A DNA stretch of 64,000 bases, taken from contig NZ_BMSY01000012.1 in the NCBI RefSeq assembly GCF_014649395.1, positions 1-64,000 on the forward strand, read 5' to 3'. Both the position numbers and the translations under genes were made by a program. Below are positions 24,924-33,849 of the stretch, in pieces (position 1 is the first letter of the stretch; every line of letters begins with the position of its first letter). The DNA comes from Streptomyces aureoverticillatus. GTDB taxonomy: Bacteria; Actinomycetota; Actinomycetes; Streptomycetales; Streptomycetaceae. Below the pieces are notes generated by a model, which was not told the origin of the DNA, searched no databases, and saw only the letters and a list, made by a program, of their open reading frames with translations.

Positions 24924-26263
24924 GCGACGCGTACGAGGAGACGTACGACGAGGCGCACGGCACAGGCGGCAACGACGGGAGCGACGACTTGACCTCGTAC
25001 GACAACGAGCGGACCTTCGCGGCGCTGCCTCCCGCGCGTGGGCGCGGGTTCGCGCAGACCTGGTGGGGCCAGGCGTGGATGAAGGCGCTGGAGGACACGG
25101 CGCTGGACCTCGCACAGCTCAAGGCGGGGCGTCGGCTCGCGCGGGCGGGGTCCGTGGGCGCGGTCTCGGTGCGCCCCGGGCGCATCACCGCGGTCGTGCA
25201 GGACAAGGACGGCACCGCGCACCGCTCCGACGTGCTGCTGCAGGAGCTGAGCGACGACGAGTGGGACCGCCTTCTCGGCATGGCCGTCGAGCGTGCCGGA
25301 CACATCGCGGCCCTGCTCGACCGGGAGATGCCGCCGCACCTGGTCGAGGACGCGGCGACGGCCGGCGTCGAACTGCTCCCCGGCATCGGCGATCTGGAGC
25401 CGCGGTGCGACTGTGAGGCATGGGACCACTGCGGGCACACGGCAGCCTTGTGCTACCAGGTGGCGCGCCTGCTGGACCAGGATCCGTTCGTGCTGCTGCT
25501 GATGCGTGGACGCGGCGAGCGGGAACTCCTCGACGAGCTGCAGGTCCGCAGCGTCGCGCAGCAAGCCGCGCCGGAATCCCGGCCGGAGGAGCCGCAGGAA
25601 GCCGCCCAGGAGGGCGTGGAAGCCGCCGAGGCGTACGCGGACGGCGCGATACTGCCGCCGCTGCCCGAGCCGCCCGTCCTGCCCGCTGAGCCCGGTCTGC
25701 CGCCGTCGCTCGACACGGAGGCGGAGCCCGCACCCGGTGTGGACGTACCGGCGCTGGAGTTCCTGGCGGCGCGCGCGGCGGCCGAGGCGCACCGGCTGCT
25801 GGCCGAGGCCCTCGCACCCGGCCACGAACGGCAGCCCGTCGAAGCCGGGTTGACGCACGACGAGGACGCCGTCCGGTTGGCCCTCGCTTCTCCGGAGGCC
25901 TCGATCGCGGGACGTCTCGCGGAGAGTTCGGGCCGCGACCGGGACGGCCTGGCACGAGCGGTGACGGCCTGGGGGTACGGGGGGCGTGCCGCGCTGGCCG
26001 TCCTCGAGGAGGAGTGGGCCCTGGAGGCGGACTCGCTGGCACGCGCGCGTGCCGCGCTGGACGCCGCCTGGGACGAGGGCGAGCGCCCGACGCTTCGCGC
26101 CGCCCACAACCACTGGACGGTCGTCGGCGCCGACGCCCAGCTGCGCCACGGGCGCGACGGTCGCTGGTGGCCCTACCGCAAGGAGCACGGCTGTTGGGTG
26201 CCCGCCGGCCCGGCCGCGCACGATCCCGCGACCGCTCTGGCCGCCGTCACCGCGGGTGACTGA
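24920..26263 (+). CDS. SWIM zinc-finger domain protein
   Basis: A 447-residue protein with a SWIM zinc finger, CDCEAWDHCGH, near residues 162-174 (pattern C-x-C ... C-x-H). The N-terminal region FAQTWWGQAWMKALEDTALD and RRLARAGSVGAVSVRPGRIT is the conserved block seen before the finger in bacterial SWIM proteins. The middle is Pro/Glu-rich linker and the C-terminus is helical. SWIM domains bind DNA or proteins and are recurrently encoded beside SNF2 helicases. The start ATG overlaps the helicase stop (ATGA at 24920-24923), so both proteins are probably made in step and act as one unit. Confidence 0.9.
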   Translation: MSDAYEETYDEAHGTGGNDGSDDLTSYDNERTFAALPPARGRGFAQTWWGQAWMKALEDTALDLAQLKAGRRLARAGSVGAVSVRPGRITAVVQDKDGTAHRSDVLLQELSDDEWDRLLGMAVERAGHIAALLDREMPPHLVEDAATAGVELLPGIGDLEPRCDCEAWDHCGHTAALCYQVARLLDQDPFVLLLMRGRGERELLDELQVRSVAQQAAPESRPEEPQEAAQEGVEAAEAYADGAILPPLPEPPVLPAEPGLPPSLDTEAEPAPGVDVPALEFLAARAAAEAHRLLAEALAPGHERQPVEAGLTHDEDAVRLALASPEASIAGRLAESSGRDRDGLARAVTAWGYGGRAALAVLEEEWALEADSLARARAALDAAWDEGERPTLRAAHNHWTVVGADAQLRHGRDGRWWPYRKEHGCWVPAGPAAHDPATALAAVTAGD

Positions 26264-26616
26264 GCGGCGCGCCACGTGTGGCCGAAACCCGCTCAGCGGC
26301 CACCGGCGTGACCGCGTTGGTGACACGTGCGCCGGGAACACCGGCGCACGCACTCACCCCGGCCAGCGATTGAGCGAGGTCATGACATCCAGGACCGTGG
26401 AGCCCGCCGGCTCAGGCGTGCGGGTCCAGCCGAAGGGGAGATGACAGGGGTGTAGCGCCCCCGCCGCCGCCGAACGCCACGGTGATGACGGCGCCTCCTG
26501 CCCCTCGCGGGAGGCGCCGTCGGCGCGTCACGGGCCGTTCACCCGCACGACGTCGGGCGTTCGTGACGGCGGCGAAAGGTGGCGCCGTCACCGAACTCGC
26601 ACCCCAGGAGGCCCTA
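26264..26616. other. Intergenic stretch with a strong stem-loop
   Basis: About 350 bases without a gene. The main feature is the 12-bp perfect stem-loop at 26487-26521. The promoter of the phytase-like gene should lie in the remainder, but no clear hexamers stand out. Confidence 0.5.
26487..26521 (+). terminator. Strong stem-loop, possible terminator of the SNF2/SWIM unit
   Basis: GACGGCGCCTCC (26487-26498) is perfectly complementary to GGAGGCGCCGTC (26510-26521) around an 11-nt loop. There is no U-tract, as is common for actinobacterial terminators. It lies about 220 bp after the SWIM gene stop, which is far for a terminator, so a leader role for the following gene is also possible. Confidence 0.45.
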
Positions 26617-27987
26617 ATGTCCTCGCACGCCGCAGGCCAGCGCCGTGTCCGCCGCTCCGTCGCCTTCGGCGTGCCGCTCGCCCTGCTCACCGCCGTCGCG
26701 GTCACCGGCACCGCGACAGGTGTCCAGAGCGACACTTCGGGCGAGTCCCGCGGCACGGGTGGCACTCCGCGCGTCACCGCCACCGCGACGCTCGGCGACA
26801 TCCCACTGGGCCCGTTCAGCAACCGCCTGCTGCCCGGAACCGTGCACAACGATCGCGGCCTGGACCTCGGCGGCATCGGCAGTGACATCTACCCAGCAGG
26901 CCGCAAGGGCGAGTTCTGGACAGTCACTGACCGTGGACCCAACGGCCAGATCAAGGTCGACGGCAAGAAGCGCCGCACGTTTCCTGTGCCCGGCTTCGAT
27001 CCGGCGATCGTGAAGATCCGGGTGTCCGGGCGCTCGGTGAAGGTGATCGACGCGCTCCCGATCACCACACGCTCCGGGAAGGCCGTCACCGGTCTGCCCA
27101 ACCAGAAGGGACACGATGAGGCCCCGTACACATACGACGCCCAGAAGCCCCTCTCCTACGACCCGAACGGTCTGGACACCGAGGGCATCGTGCGGGCGCA
27201 CGACGGCAGCTTCTGGTTGGCCGACGAGTACGGTCCTTCCCTGGTCCATGTCTCCGCGCGCGGGAAGGTCATCAAGCGGTACGTCCCCAAGGGCCTGAAG
27301 CTGCGTGGCGCCGACTACCCGGTGGCCGAGACGCTGCCCGGCGTCCTGCTGCACCGGAAGATCAACCGTGGCTTCGAGGGGCTGGCGCTGCTCCCGGGCG
27401 GCGACCTGGTGATGGCGGTGCAGAGCCCGCTGTCCCTTCCGGACGAGGACGCCGGTGACGGCTCGCGGACAGCACGGCTGCTGCGGTTCTCGCCGGAGAA
27501 GCAGGCGGTCACCGCCGAGTACGCGTACCGCTTCGACCCGGTCGGTGTCGTCGACCCGGGCGAGGACGACACCTCCGAGCTCAAGATTTCCTCCGTTGTC
27601 GCCCTGGGCCGTGACCGGCTGCTCGTCGAGGAGCGCACCGACAAGGCGGCCCGGCTGCAACTCGTCCGCCTGCACAAGCGGGCGGACATCCTCGGCGACC
27701 GATGGGACGAGGCCGCGACCCGCCCCTCCCTGGAGCAGTTGGACGACCCGGCCGCCTCCGGGGTGCCGGTCCTGCGCAAGCGCCTGGTCGTCGATCTCGG
27801 GGCCGTCGACGGCGTGCCCGGCAAGATCGAGGGGGTGGCCAAGGTGAACAGCCGCACGCTGGCGTTGATCAATGACAACGACTTCGGTATGACCGACGGG
27901 CCGGAGGCGTTCGACAAGGACGGCCGGCTCGTGGACAGCGACGTGGAGACCACGGTGACGTACGTGCGACTCCCCAAGGGGCTGTGA
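26617..27987 (+). CDS. Secreted esterase-like phytase-family protein
   Basis: A 456-residue exported protein with an N-terminal signal (RRVRRSVAFGVPLALLTAVA, cleavage near residues 30-35). The mature part belongs to the esterase-like activity of phytase family (Phytase-like, PF13449). It shows GGIGSDIYPAGRKGEFWTVT near 85-104, LDTEGIVRAHDGSFWLADEY near 187-206, INRGFEGLALLPGGDLVMAV near 250, and KIEGVAKVNSRTLALINDND near 407-426. These look like blades of a beta-propeller. Expected activity is phosphatase- or esterase-type outside the cell; the substrate is not known. ATG 26617 has an optimal AGGAGG upstream. Confidence 0.8.
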   Translation: MSSHAAGQRRVRRSVAFGVPLALLTAVAVTGTATGVQSDTSGESRGTGGTPRVTATATLGDIPLGPFSNRLLPGTVHNDRGLDLGGIGSDIYPAGRKGEFWTVTDRGPNGQIKVDGKKRRTFPVPGFDPAIVKIRVSGRSVKVIDALPITTRSGKAVTGLPNQKGHDEAPYTYDAQKPLSYDPNGLDTEGIVRAHDGSFWLADEYGPSLVHVSARGKVIKRYVPKGLKLRGADYPVAETLPGVLLHRKINRGFEGLALLPGGDLVMAVQSPLSLPDEDAGDGSRTARLLRFSPEKQAVTAEYAYRFDPVGVVDPGEDDTSELKISSVVALGRDRLLVEERTDKAARLQLVRLHKRADILGDRWDEAATRPSLEQLDDPAASGVPVLRKRLVVDLGAVDGVPGKIEGVAKVNSRTLALINDNDFGMTDGPEAFDKDGRLVDSDVETTVTYVRLPKGL

Positions 27988-28065
27988 GCGTCTTCTTCGG
28001 GACAGCCTGGGCCTGAGCCCGGGCCTGATCCGGGTGAGGGCCAGGAGAGCGGCCGTGTGAGTTGG

Positions 28066-28551
28066 CTACGGCGTCTCGGTGGCCTCGGCTGTCGGGAGCA
28101 GCGACTCGAGGTCGCTGGGCAGCCCCGTGGGCAGTGTGGGGAGGTCGCTGGGCAGTCGGGTCGGGATGTCACTGGGCAGGTTGCTCGGTAGTTCCGTGGG
28201 GATCTCCGACGGGATGGTCAGCGATGGCGTGGGCCTGGGATCGCTGCCCCTGCTGCTCTCGGTCGGGCTCTTCTTGTCCGAGGAATCGTCGTCCCCCGTG
28301 GACACGACGACCACGACGGCGACGGTTCCGGCCGCGATCATCGTGACGAGCAGGATGACCAGCTTGTTGCGCCGCCCGGGCGGTCCACCGCGCGGCGGCT
28401 GCGGTGACCACCCGTCGTCCCCGGGAGGCGGCCCGTACCCACCCGGCGGAGAGCCGTACCCTCCGGGGGGCGGGCCGAAGTCGCCACTCCCCGGAGGGGG
28501 TACGTCACCCGGCGGACGCGGAGGCTGTGGTGGTACCGGAGGCATGGCCAT
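28066..28551 (-). CDS. Proline-rich single-pass membrane protein
   Basis: A 161-residue protein with a Pro/Gly-rich cytoplasmic N-terminus (repeats such as GDFGPPPGGYGSPPGGYGPP), one transmembrane helix near residues 63-85 (LVILLVTMIAAGTVAVVVVV), and an extracytoplasmic tail rich in Ser, Asp and Pro. The tail is built on an approximate hexapeptide, LPSDLPT or IPTELPS, repeated about six times. This is the common layout of Streptomyces secretory-pathway or wall-spanning proteins of unknown function. The start is ATG 28551 with a weak GGTGG; ATG 28545 is also possible. Convergent with the phytase gene. Confidence 0.6.
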   Translation of the reverse strand: MAMPPVPPQPPRPPGDVPPPGSGDFGPPPGGYGSPPGGYGPPPGDDGWSPQPPRGGPPGRRNKLVILLVTMIAAGTVAVVVVVSTGDDDSSDKKSPTESSRGSDPRPTPSLTIPSEIPTELPSNLPSDIPTRLPSDLPTLPTGLPSDLESLLPTAEATETP

Positions 28552-28638
28552 ACCACCAAGAGTCGCCTCGAACCGGTCAAGAGGCGACCCTTGCGCGGAA
28601 GTTGCTACACGCTCGCCCCATGACCGCCGGGTCCGAGA

Positions 28639-29805
28639 TCAGCCCCGTACGCCCAACAAGTGGTCCATGGCCAACTGGTCGAGCCGCTCGAAGGCCATCC
28701 CACGCGCGGCGGCCCCCTCCACGTCGAAGCCTTCGTAGGCGCTTCGGTCGGCGAGCAGGCCGGCGAGTCCGTCCTCGGCGGTGGGCCGCGCCAGCTCGTG
28801 CAGGCGTGCCTCGCACAGCGCGTCGACGACATCGGGATCGGCGCGGAAGGCCGCCGCGCGCTCGCGCAGGATCAGGTAGTTGCGCATGCACCCGGCCGCG
28901 GACGCCCATACGCCGGCGTAGTCCTCCGTACGCGGCGGCTTGAAGTCGAAGTGGCGCGGTCCGTCGTAACCGCCCCTCTCCAGGAGGTCGACCAGCCAGA
29001 AGGCACTGCGCAGGTCGCCCGCGCCGAACCGCAGGTCCTGGTCGTACTTGATGCCGTTCTGACCGTTGAGGTCGATGTGGAAGAGCTTGCCCGCCCACAG
29101 GGCTTGAGCGATGCCGTGCGGGAAGTTCAGGCCCGCCATCTGCTCGTGCCCCACTTCGGGGTTCACGCCGTACAGCTCGGGCCGCTCCAGGCGCTCGATG
29201 AACGCGAGGGCGTGGCCGACGGTGGGCAGCAGGATGTCGCCGCGCGGCTCGTTCGGCTTGGGCTCGATGGCGAAGCGCAGGTCGTACCCCTGCTCGGTCA
29301 CATACTCGCCGAGCAGATCGAAGGCCTCTTTCATGCGGTCCAAGGCGTCCCGTACGTCCTTGGCGGCGCCGGACTCCGCGCCCTCCCTGCCGCCCCAGGC
29401 GACGTACGTGCGCGCCCCGAGCTCGGCCGCGAGGTCGATGTTGCGGATCGTCTTGCGCAGCGCGTAGCGGCGCACGTCGCGGTCGTTGGCGGTGAACGCG
29501 CCGTCCTTGAACACCGGGTGCGTGAACAGGTTCGTGGTGGCCATCGGCACGACGAGACCGGTGGCGTCCAGGGCTTCCCGGAAGCGCTTGATGTGTCCCG
29601 CGCGCTCGGCGTCCGTCGATCCGAACGGGATGAGGTCGTCGTCGTGGAAGGTCACTCCGTAGGCACCCAGTTCGGCCAGATGCCGTACGGCGTCGGCCGG
29701 GTCGAGCGGCGCCCGGGTGGCGTCCCCGAAGGGGTCCCGACCCTGCCAGCCGACGGTCCACAGGCCGAAGCTGAACTTGTCCTCAGGGGTGGGCTGGTAG
29801 TTCAT
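28639..29805 (-). CDS. xylA: Xylose isomerase
   Basis: A 388-residue class I xylose isomerase converting D-xylose to D-xylulose (and glucose to fructose). Catalytic and metal residues are all visible: GVTFHDDDLIPFG near 50 (His and Asp of the triad), EPKPNEPRGD near 181 (the second-metal lysine and glutamate), NPEVGHEQMAGLNF near 215, HIDLNGQNGIKYDQDL near 243 (metal-binding aspartates), and RHFDFKPPRTED near 284. The length equals that of known Streptomyces xylose isomerases. AGGAG lies 6 nt before the ATG. It is divergent from xylB, with 136 bp of shared regulatory DNA. Confidence 0.97.
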   Translation of the reverse strand: MNYQPTPEDKFSFGLWTVGWQGRDPFGDATRAPLDPADAVRHLAELGAYGVTFHDDDLIPFGSTDAERAGHIKRFREALDATGLVVPMATTNLFTHPVFKDGAFTANDRDVRRYALRKTIRNIDLAAELGARTYVAWGGREGAESGAAKDVRDALDRMKEAFDLLGEYVTEQGYDLRFAIEPKPNEPRGDILLPTVGHALAFIERLERPELYGVNPEVGHEQMAGLNFPHGIAQALWAGKLFHIDLNGQNGIKYDQDLRFGAGDLRSAFWLVDLLERGGYDGPRHFDFKPPRTEDYAGVWASAAGCMRNYLILRERAAAFRADPDVVDALCEARLHELARPTAEDGLAGLLADRSAYEGFDVEGAAARGMAFERLDQLAMDHLLGVRG

Positions 29806-29941
29806 GTGCGACTCCTTGCCGGCTCCTCGACCATTTCGTCATGGCGATTGACAAATTAGTATCCCCAAGCACCGCTGGGAAGGTCGAAGGAAGCAACTTC
29901 CCGTGCACACGCCCGGGAGAGCCACCAGAACGGAGTCGCCG
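29806..29941. promoter_or_regulatory. Divergent xylA/xylB promoter region with an AT-rich core
   Basis: In this GC-rich genome the segment GATTGACAAATTAGTATC (29846-29863) stands out as AT-rich. It contains a TTGACA hexamer on the plus strand. ROK repressors such as the one encoded downstream of xylB usually bind AT-rich inverted repeats near such promoters, so this is the likely operator. I infer this from composition and position only. Confidence 0.5.
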
Positions 29942-31399
29942 ATGTCATCAGCGCCATCAGGCCCCCTCGTCGTCGGTGTGGACAGTTCCACGCAGTCCAC
30001 CAAGGTCCTGGTCGTCGACGCGGCCACCGGGGAGGTCGTGGCGAGCGGCCAGGCGCCCCACACGGTCAGTTCCGGGCCGAGCCGGGAGAGCGATCCCGAG
30101 CAGTGGTGGGACGCCCTGTGCGAGGCGCTGCGCCAGTGCGGCACGGCCGCGCGGGAGGCCGCCGCGGTGTCGGTCGGCGGGCAGCAGCACGGGCTGGTCA
30201 CGCTGGATGCCCGGGGCCGTCCCGTGCGGCCCGCGCTGCTGTGGAACGACGTGAGGTCCGCGCCGCAGGCCCGGCGCCTGGTCGAGGAGCTGGGCGGCGC
30301 CAAGGTGTGGGCGGATCGGGTCGGCAGCGTGCCGACGCCGTCGTTCACCGTGACCAAGTGGGCCTGGCTCGCCGAGCACGAGCCCGCGTCGGTCCGCGCC
30401 ACTGCGGCGGTACGGCTCCCCCACGACTACCTCACGCAGCGTCTGACGGGCTCCGGGACGACCGACCGCAGCGACGTCTCCGGTACGGGCTGGTGGGCGT
30501 CGGCGAGCGAGTCGTACGACGAGGAGATCCTCCGCCTGGTGAACCTGGACCCGGCGCTCCTGCCGCGCGTCGTGCACTCCGGAGAGGTCGTCGGCACGGT
30601 GCACGCCAGTACTGAGCTGCCCTTCTCCAAGGGGACGCTGGTGGCGCCGGGCGCCGGGGACAACGCGGCGGCCGCTCTCGGTCTCGGGCTGCGCCCCGGC
30701 ACACCGGTGCTGAGTCTCGGCACGTCGGGCACGGTGTACGCCGTCTCCGAACACCGCCCCACGGACCTGACCGGAACGGTCGCCGGTTTCGCGGACGCGC
30801 GCGGCGCCTGGCTGCCGCTGGCCTGCACGCTCAACTGCACCCTGGCCGTCGACCGGATCGCCGCGCTGCTGAGCCTCGACCGGGAGGCCGTGCGGCCGGG
30901 TGGAACCGTCACCGTGCTCCCCTACCTGGACGGCGAGCGCACGCCGGACCTGCCGCACGCCTCGGGGATGCTGCACGGGCTGCGTCACGACACGACGCCC
31001 GGCCAGGTGCTCCAAGGGGCGTACGACGGCGCGGTGCACGCCCTCCTTGGCGCCCTGGACGCGGTCCTGGACGCGGACGCCGACCGCTCCGAACCGCTCC
31101 TCCTCATCGGCGGCGGAGCACGGGGCACGGCGTGGCAGGAGACCGTACGACGCCTCTCCGGAAGGCCCGTACAGATCCCGGAGGCCCGTGAACTCGTCGC
31201 ACTCGGCGCCGCCGCACAGGCCGCCGGGCTGCTGACCGGGGAGGACCCGGCCGCCGTGGCACGGCGCTGGGACACCGCGCGCGGGCCCCTCCTCGACGCG
31301 GTCGAACGGGACGAAGCGACGCTCTCCAGGATCTCGTCGCTCCTCTCCGATGCCGCTCCTTTGCTGGATGGGTCGGTGGATGGACCACATGGGGCGTGA
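29942..31399 (+). CDS. xylB: Xylulokinase
   Basis: A 485-residue FGGY-family carbohydrate kinase phosphorylating D-xylulose. The N-terminal phosphate-binding signature VVGVDSSTQSTKVLVVDAAT near residues 9-28, QQHGLVTLDARGRPVRPALL near 81-100, GAGDNAAAALGLGLRPG near 236, and the C-terminal adenosine motif LLIGGGARGTAWQETVRRLS near 390 are all present. The ATG at 29942 is favoured by GGAG 6 nt upstream; GTG 29903 would add 13 residues. The stop overlaps the start region of the ROK regulator gene, so both are on one transcript. Confidence 0.95.
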   Translation: MSSAPSGPLVVGVDSSTQSTKVLVVDAATGEVVASGQAPHTVSSGPSRESDPEQWWDALCEALRQCGTAAREAAAVSVGGQQHGLVTLDARGRPVRPALLWNDVRSAPQARRLVEELGGAKVWADRVGSVPTPSFTVTKWAWLAEHEPASVRATAAVRLPHDYLTQRLTGSGTTDRSDVSGTGWWASASESYDEEILRLVNLDPALLPRVVHSGEVVGTVHASTELPFSKGTLVAPGAGDNAAAALGLGLRPGTPVLSLGTSGTVYAVSEHRPTDLTGTVAGFADARGAWLPLACTLNCTLAVDRIAALLSLDREAVRPGGTVTVLPYLDGERTPDLPHASGMLHGLRHDTTPGQVLQGAYDGAVHALLGALDAVLDADADRSEPLLLIGGGARGTAWQETVRRLSGRPVQIPEARELVALGAAAQAAGLLTGEDPAAVARRWDTARGPLLDAVERDEATLSRISSLLSDAAPLLDGSVDGPHGA

Positions 31400-32609
31400 G
31401 GGTACGGAGCGGCTCGACACCCCGAGGGAGTGGGAGCCGGACAGCCGGCAGGGGCGCCTGCCCGACACCCAACAGGGCATGCGCCGCCGCAACCTCTCCC
31501 GCGTCATGCACACGGTCGCCGCCCACGGACCCCTCTCCCGGGCCGCCGTCGCCGCACAGATCGGCCTGACCCGGGCCGCCGTGTCCACGTTGGTGGACGA
31601 GCTGATCCGGACGGGGCTGCTGGAGGAACTGGGTCCCGAGCGTCCGGCGAGGGTGGGCCGCCCCGGCTCCGCACTCGCCGTCAGCGCGCGCGGGCCTGCC
31701 GGTATCGGCGCGGAGGTCGGAGTAGATCATCTGGCGGTGTGTGCCGTCGATCTCCGTGGTGCGGTACGCACGCGTGCGGGGCGGCGAGTCGACAACAGGA
31801 GGCGTCCGCCGGAGCCCGTCCTTACGGACCTCGCTTCGCTGGTACGGCAGGTGGTCGAGGAGGCCGAGGGGGAAGGGCTGCGCCCGGCCGGCCTCGCGAT
31901 CGCCGTCCCCGGCCTGGTCGCACGCGACACGCACACCGTCGTACGCGCCCCCAACCTCGACTGGCACGACACGGACCTCGGCGCCTGGCTGCCGACGGAG
32001 CTGCCCCTGACCGTGGACAACGAGGCGAACTTCGGCGCGCTCGCAGAGCTGTGGCTCGGCGACGCGGCACCGGCGGACTTCCTGCATGTGTCGGCGGAGA
32101 TCGGAATCGGCGCGGCGCTGGTGGTCGACGGGCGGTTGCTACGCGGAAGCCGCGGCTTCGCGGGCGAGCTGGGCCATGTACCCGTATGGCCGGACGGGCC
32201 CGAGTGCGCGTGCGGCGGGCGTGGATGCCTGGAGCAGTACGCGGGTGAGGAGGCGGTGCTCCGGGCGGCCGGCCTGCCGCCCGGCGCGGAGCGGGTCGCG
32301 GTGCTCGCCGAGCGTGCCGCCGCGGGCGACGAGAAGGTGCGGGCCGCACTGCGCGACGCCGGGGCGGCGCTGGGGATCGCGCTCACCGGGGCGGTGAACC
32401 TGCTGGATCCGCGGGCGGTGGTGCTCGGGGGCACGCTGTCCCGGCTCGCTCCGTGGCTGCTGCCGTCTCTGGAGGGCGAGTTCGGGCGGCGTATCGCCGG
32501 GCCGGGCTGCGAGGTCGTGGTCTCCCGCATCGGGTCGGACGGTCCGCTGCTGGGGGCGGCTCACGCCGTGGTGCGGGCGGTGCTCGATGATCCGGTGGGG
32601 GTGGTGTAG
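31389..32609 (+). CDS. xylR: ROK-family transcriptional repressor of xylose genes
   Basis: About 406 residues with an N-terminal winged helix (LSRAAVAAQIGLTRAAVSTL near 46-65) and a C-terminal ROK sugar-kinase-like domain. The ROK zinc motif ECACGGRGCLEQYAG near 270 and GFAGELGHVPVWPDG before it are intact. Proteins of this layout bind a sugar and release operators, and the position directly behind xylB makes it the likely xylose repressor. Several in-frame ATGs (31350, 31368, 31380, 31389) exist. I favour 31389 because the preceding bases give a GGA at suitable distance and it overlaps the xylB stop. The exact start is uncertain. Confidence 0.88.
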   Translation: MGREGTERLDTPREWEPDSRQGRLPDTQQGMRRRNLSRVMHTVAAHGPLSRAAVAAQIGLTRAAVSTLVDELIRTGLLEELGPERPARVGRPGSALAVSARGPAGIGAEVGVDHLAVCAVDLRGAVRTRAGRRVDNRRRPPEPVLTDLASLVRQVVEEAEGEGLRPAGLAIAVPGLVARDTHTVVRAPNLDWHDTDLGAWLPTELPLTVDNEANFGALAELWLGDAAPADFLHVSAEIGIGAALVVDGRLLRGSRGFAGELGHVPVWPDGPECACGGRGCLEQYAGEEAVLRAAGLPPGAERVAVLAERAAAGDEKVRAALRDAGAALGIALTGAVNLLDPRAVVLGGTLSRLAPWLLPSLEGEFGRRIAGPGCEVVVSRIGSDGPLLGAAHAVVRAVLDDPVGVV

Positions 32610-32969
32610 GCGATCGGGTGGTTCACCGCCGACTCAGACCCGCGTGCGTGACCGCGTCGGAACTCACCAGTTCCGCGACCTGGTAGCCGTCCACTCCGTC
32701 TGCGAGTCTGCGCCGACTGCGCCGACGCGTAAGTCCTGGCCATCGGCTCCGAACTGTCCCCCACACGGGTGACCGACTTTTCCACAGTCGCCGTGCCGTG
32801 CACAGATGTTCCCCAGGCCCTTCCACCTCAACGAACAAGGCCCGTACCGTAATTCGCGTGAGGCCACCGCCGATCCGGCGACGGCGGGCGTCCGCCCCCC
32901 CAACCCAGGAACCGTGCGCCCATCTGCTCCCCCATCGAGCCTGCTCCCCCACCGAGAGGCAGATCAGCC
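32610..32969. other. Intergenic stretch upstream of the amidase
   Basis: About 360 bases with no convincing gene. A possible promoter for the amidase lies near 32820-32855, with TTCCAC at the left and TACCGT about 18 bases later. Nothing else is recognisable. Confidence 0.4.
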
Positions 32970-33638
32970 ATGGATCGAGCCAGAGACCGAGCGAAGCACA
33001 CGCCACAGGACGAGACACCAGTCGGCGGAAGCGAGATACAGGAAGGGCCAAGACTGCCGCCCAGCAGGCGTCGGCTGCTCCAGGGCGCGGCCCTCGCCGC
33101 CGTCCCGTCCGCCCTCCTGACGGCCCATCACGCCACTGCCGCTCCGTACGCGGTCGACTACCCCTCGGCCGAATGGGTCCCGGCCAGCACCTCGAACTAC
33201 ACCGCCTCCAACCGCCCCAGCACCTATCCGATCGACTACGTGATCATTCACGTCACGCAGGAGACGTACGCCGACACCCTCGCCATCTTCAAGAACCCGG
33301 CGAAGAAGGTCTCCGCGCACTATGTGGTCCGCTCGGCGGACGGGCACATCGCACAGTGCGTCCGCGAGCGCAACGTCGGCTGGCACGCGGGCAATTGGAG
33401 CTACAACACACGCAGCATCGGCATCGAACACGAAGGGTGGGTGGACCAGCCGGAATACTTCACGGACGCGATGTACGAGAAATCGGCCGCCCTGACCGCG
33501 GCGATCTGCAAGAAGTACGGCATACCCAGGACCCGTGAGCACATCATCGGCCACGTCGAAGTTCCCGGCACCGATCACACCGACCCCGGCCGGTACTGGG
33601 ACTGGTCGCGCTACATACGCCTGGTGAACTTCGCCTGA
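32970..33638 (+). CDS. Tat-exported N-acetylmuramoyl-L-alanine amidase
   Basis: A 222-residue Amidase_2-fold enzyme that should cleave the bond between N-acetylmuramic acid and L-alanine in peptidoglycan. A twin-arginine signal is clear: SRRRLLQGAALAAVPSALLT near residues 32-51, with mature protein from about 58. Zinc-site residues are visible as VIIHVTQ near 90 and GHVEVPGTDHTDPGRY near 195-210, and NTRSIGIEHEGW near 147 supplies the central strand. The ATG at 32970 is preceded by GAGAGG. It is monocistronic by position. The close Streptomyces form is a secreted small amidase without an additional wall-binding domain. Confidence 0.88.
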   Translation: MDRARDRAKHTPQDETPVGGSEIQEGPRLPPSRRRLLQGAALAAVPSALLTAHHATAAPYAVDYPSAEWVPASTSNYTASNRPSTYPIDYVIIHVTQETYADTLAIFKNPAKKVSAHYVVRSADGHIAQCVRERNVGWHAGNWSYNTRSIGIEHEGWVDQPEYFTDAMYEKSAALTAAICKKYGIPRTREHIIGHVEVPGTDHTDPGRYWDWSRYIRLVNFA

Positions 33639-33849
33639 GTCTCCCCGGCTTCGGGCGACCCACGCTTCTCGGGGCCACCGGTGCGCCCAGCCGCCGTCCC
33701 GGCCCGCCGTCGGCCCGGCCCGCCCGCCGCCGCCTGAGCGACCATCCGGCACGGTCGCCGCAGGCGTCACACCAAGGCGGGTGTCGACGGCCGAAGACCG
33801 GCCAGTGTCAGTGCGCGGACGCTTGTCGGCTTCTGTTCCCGGGGTGACG

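Noticed and set aside
22008..25115. 1035-codon minus-strand open frame
   Set aside because: Antisense shadow of the SNF2 helicase, which has all helicase motifs on the plus strand.
26482..26616. Extended start of the phytase-like gene at 26482
   Set aside because: The added residues are Arg/Pro-rich and pass through the perfect stem-loop. The AGGAGG-backed ATG 26617 followed by a signal peptide is clearly better.
32610..32969. Small plus- and minus-strand frames before the amidase
   Set aside because: Low-complexity composition and no ribosome sites.
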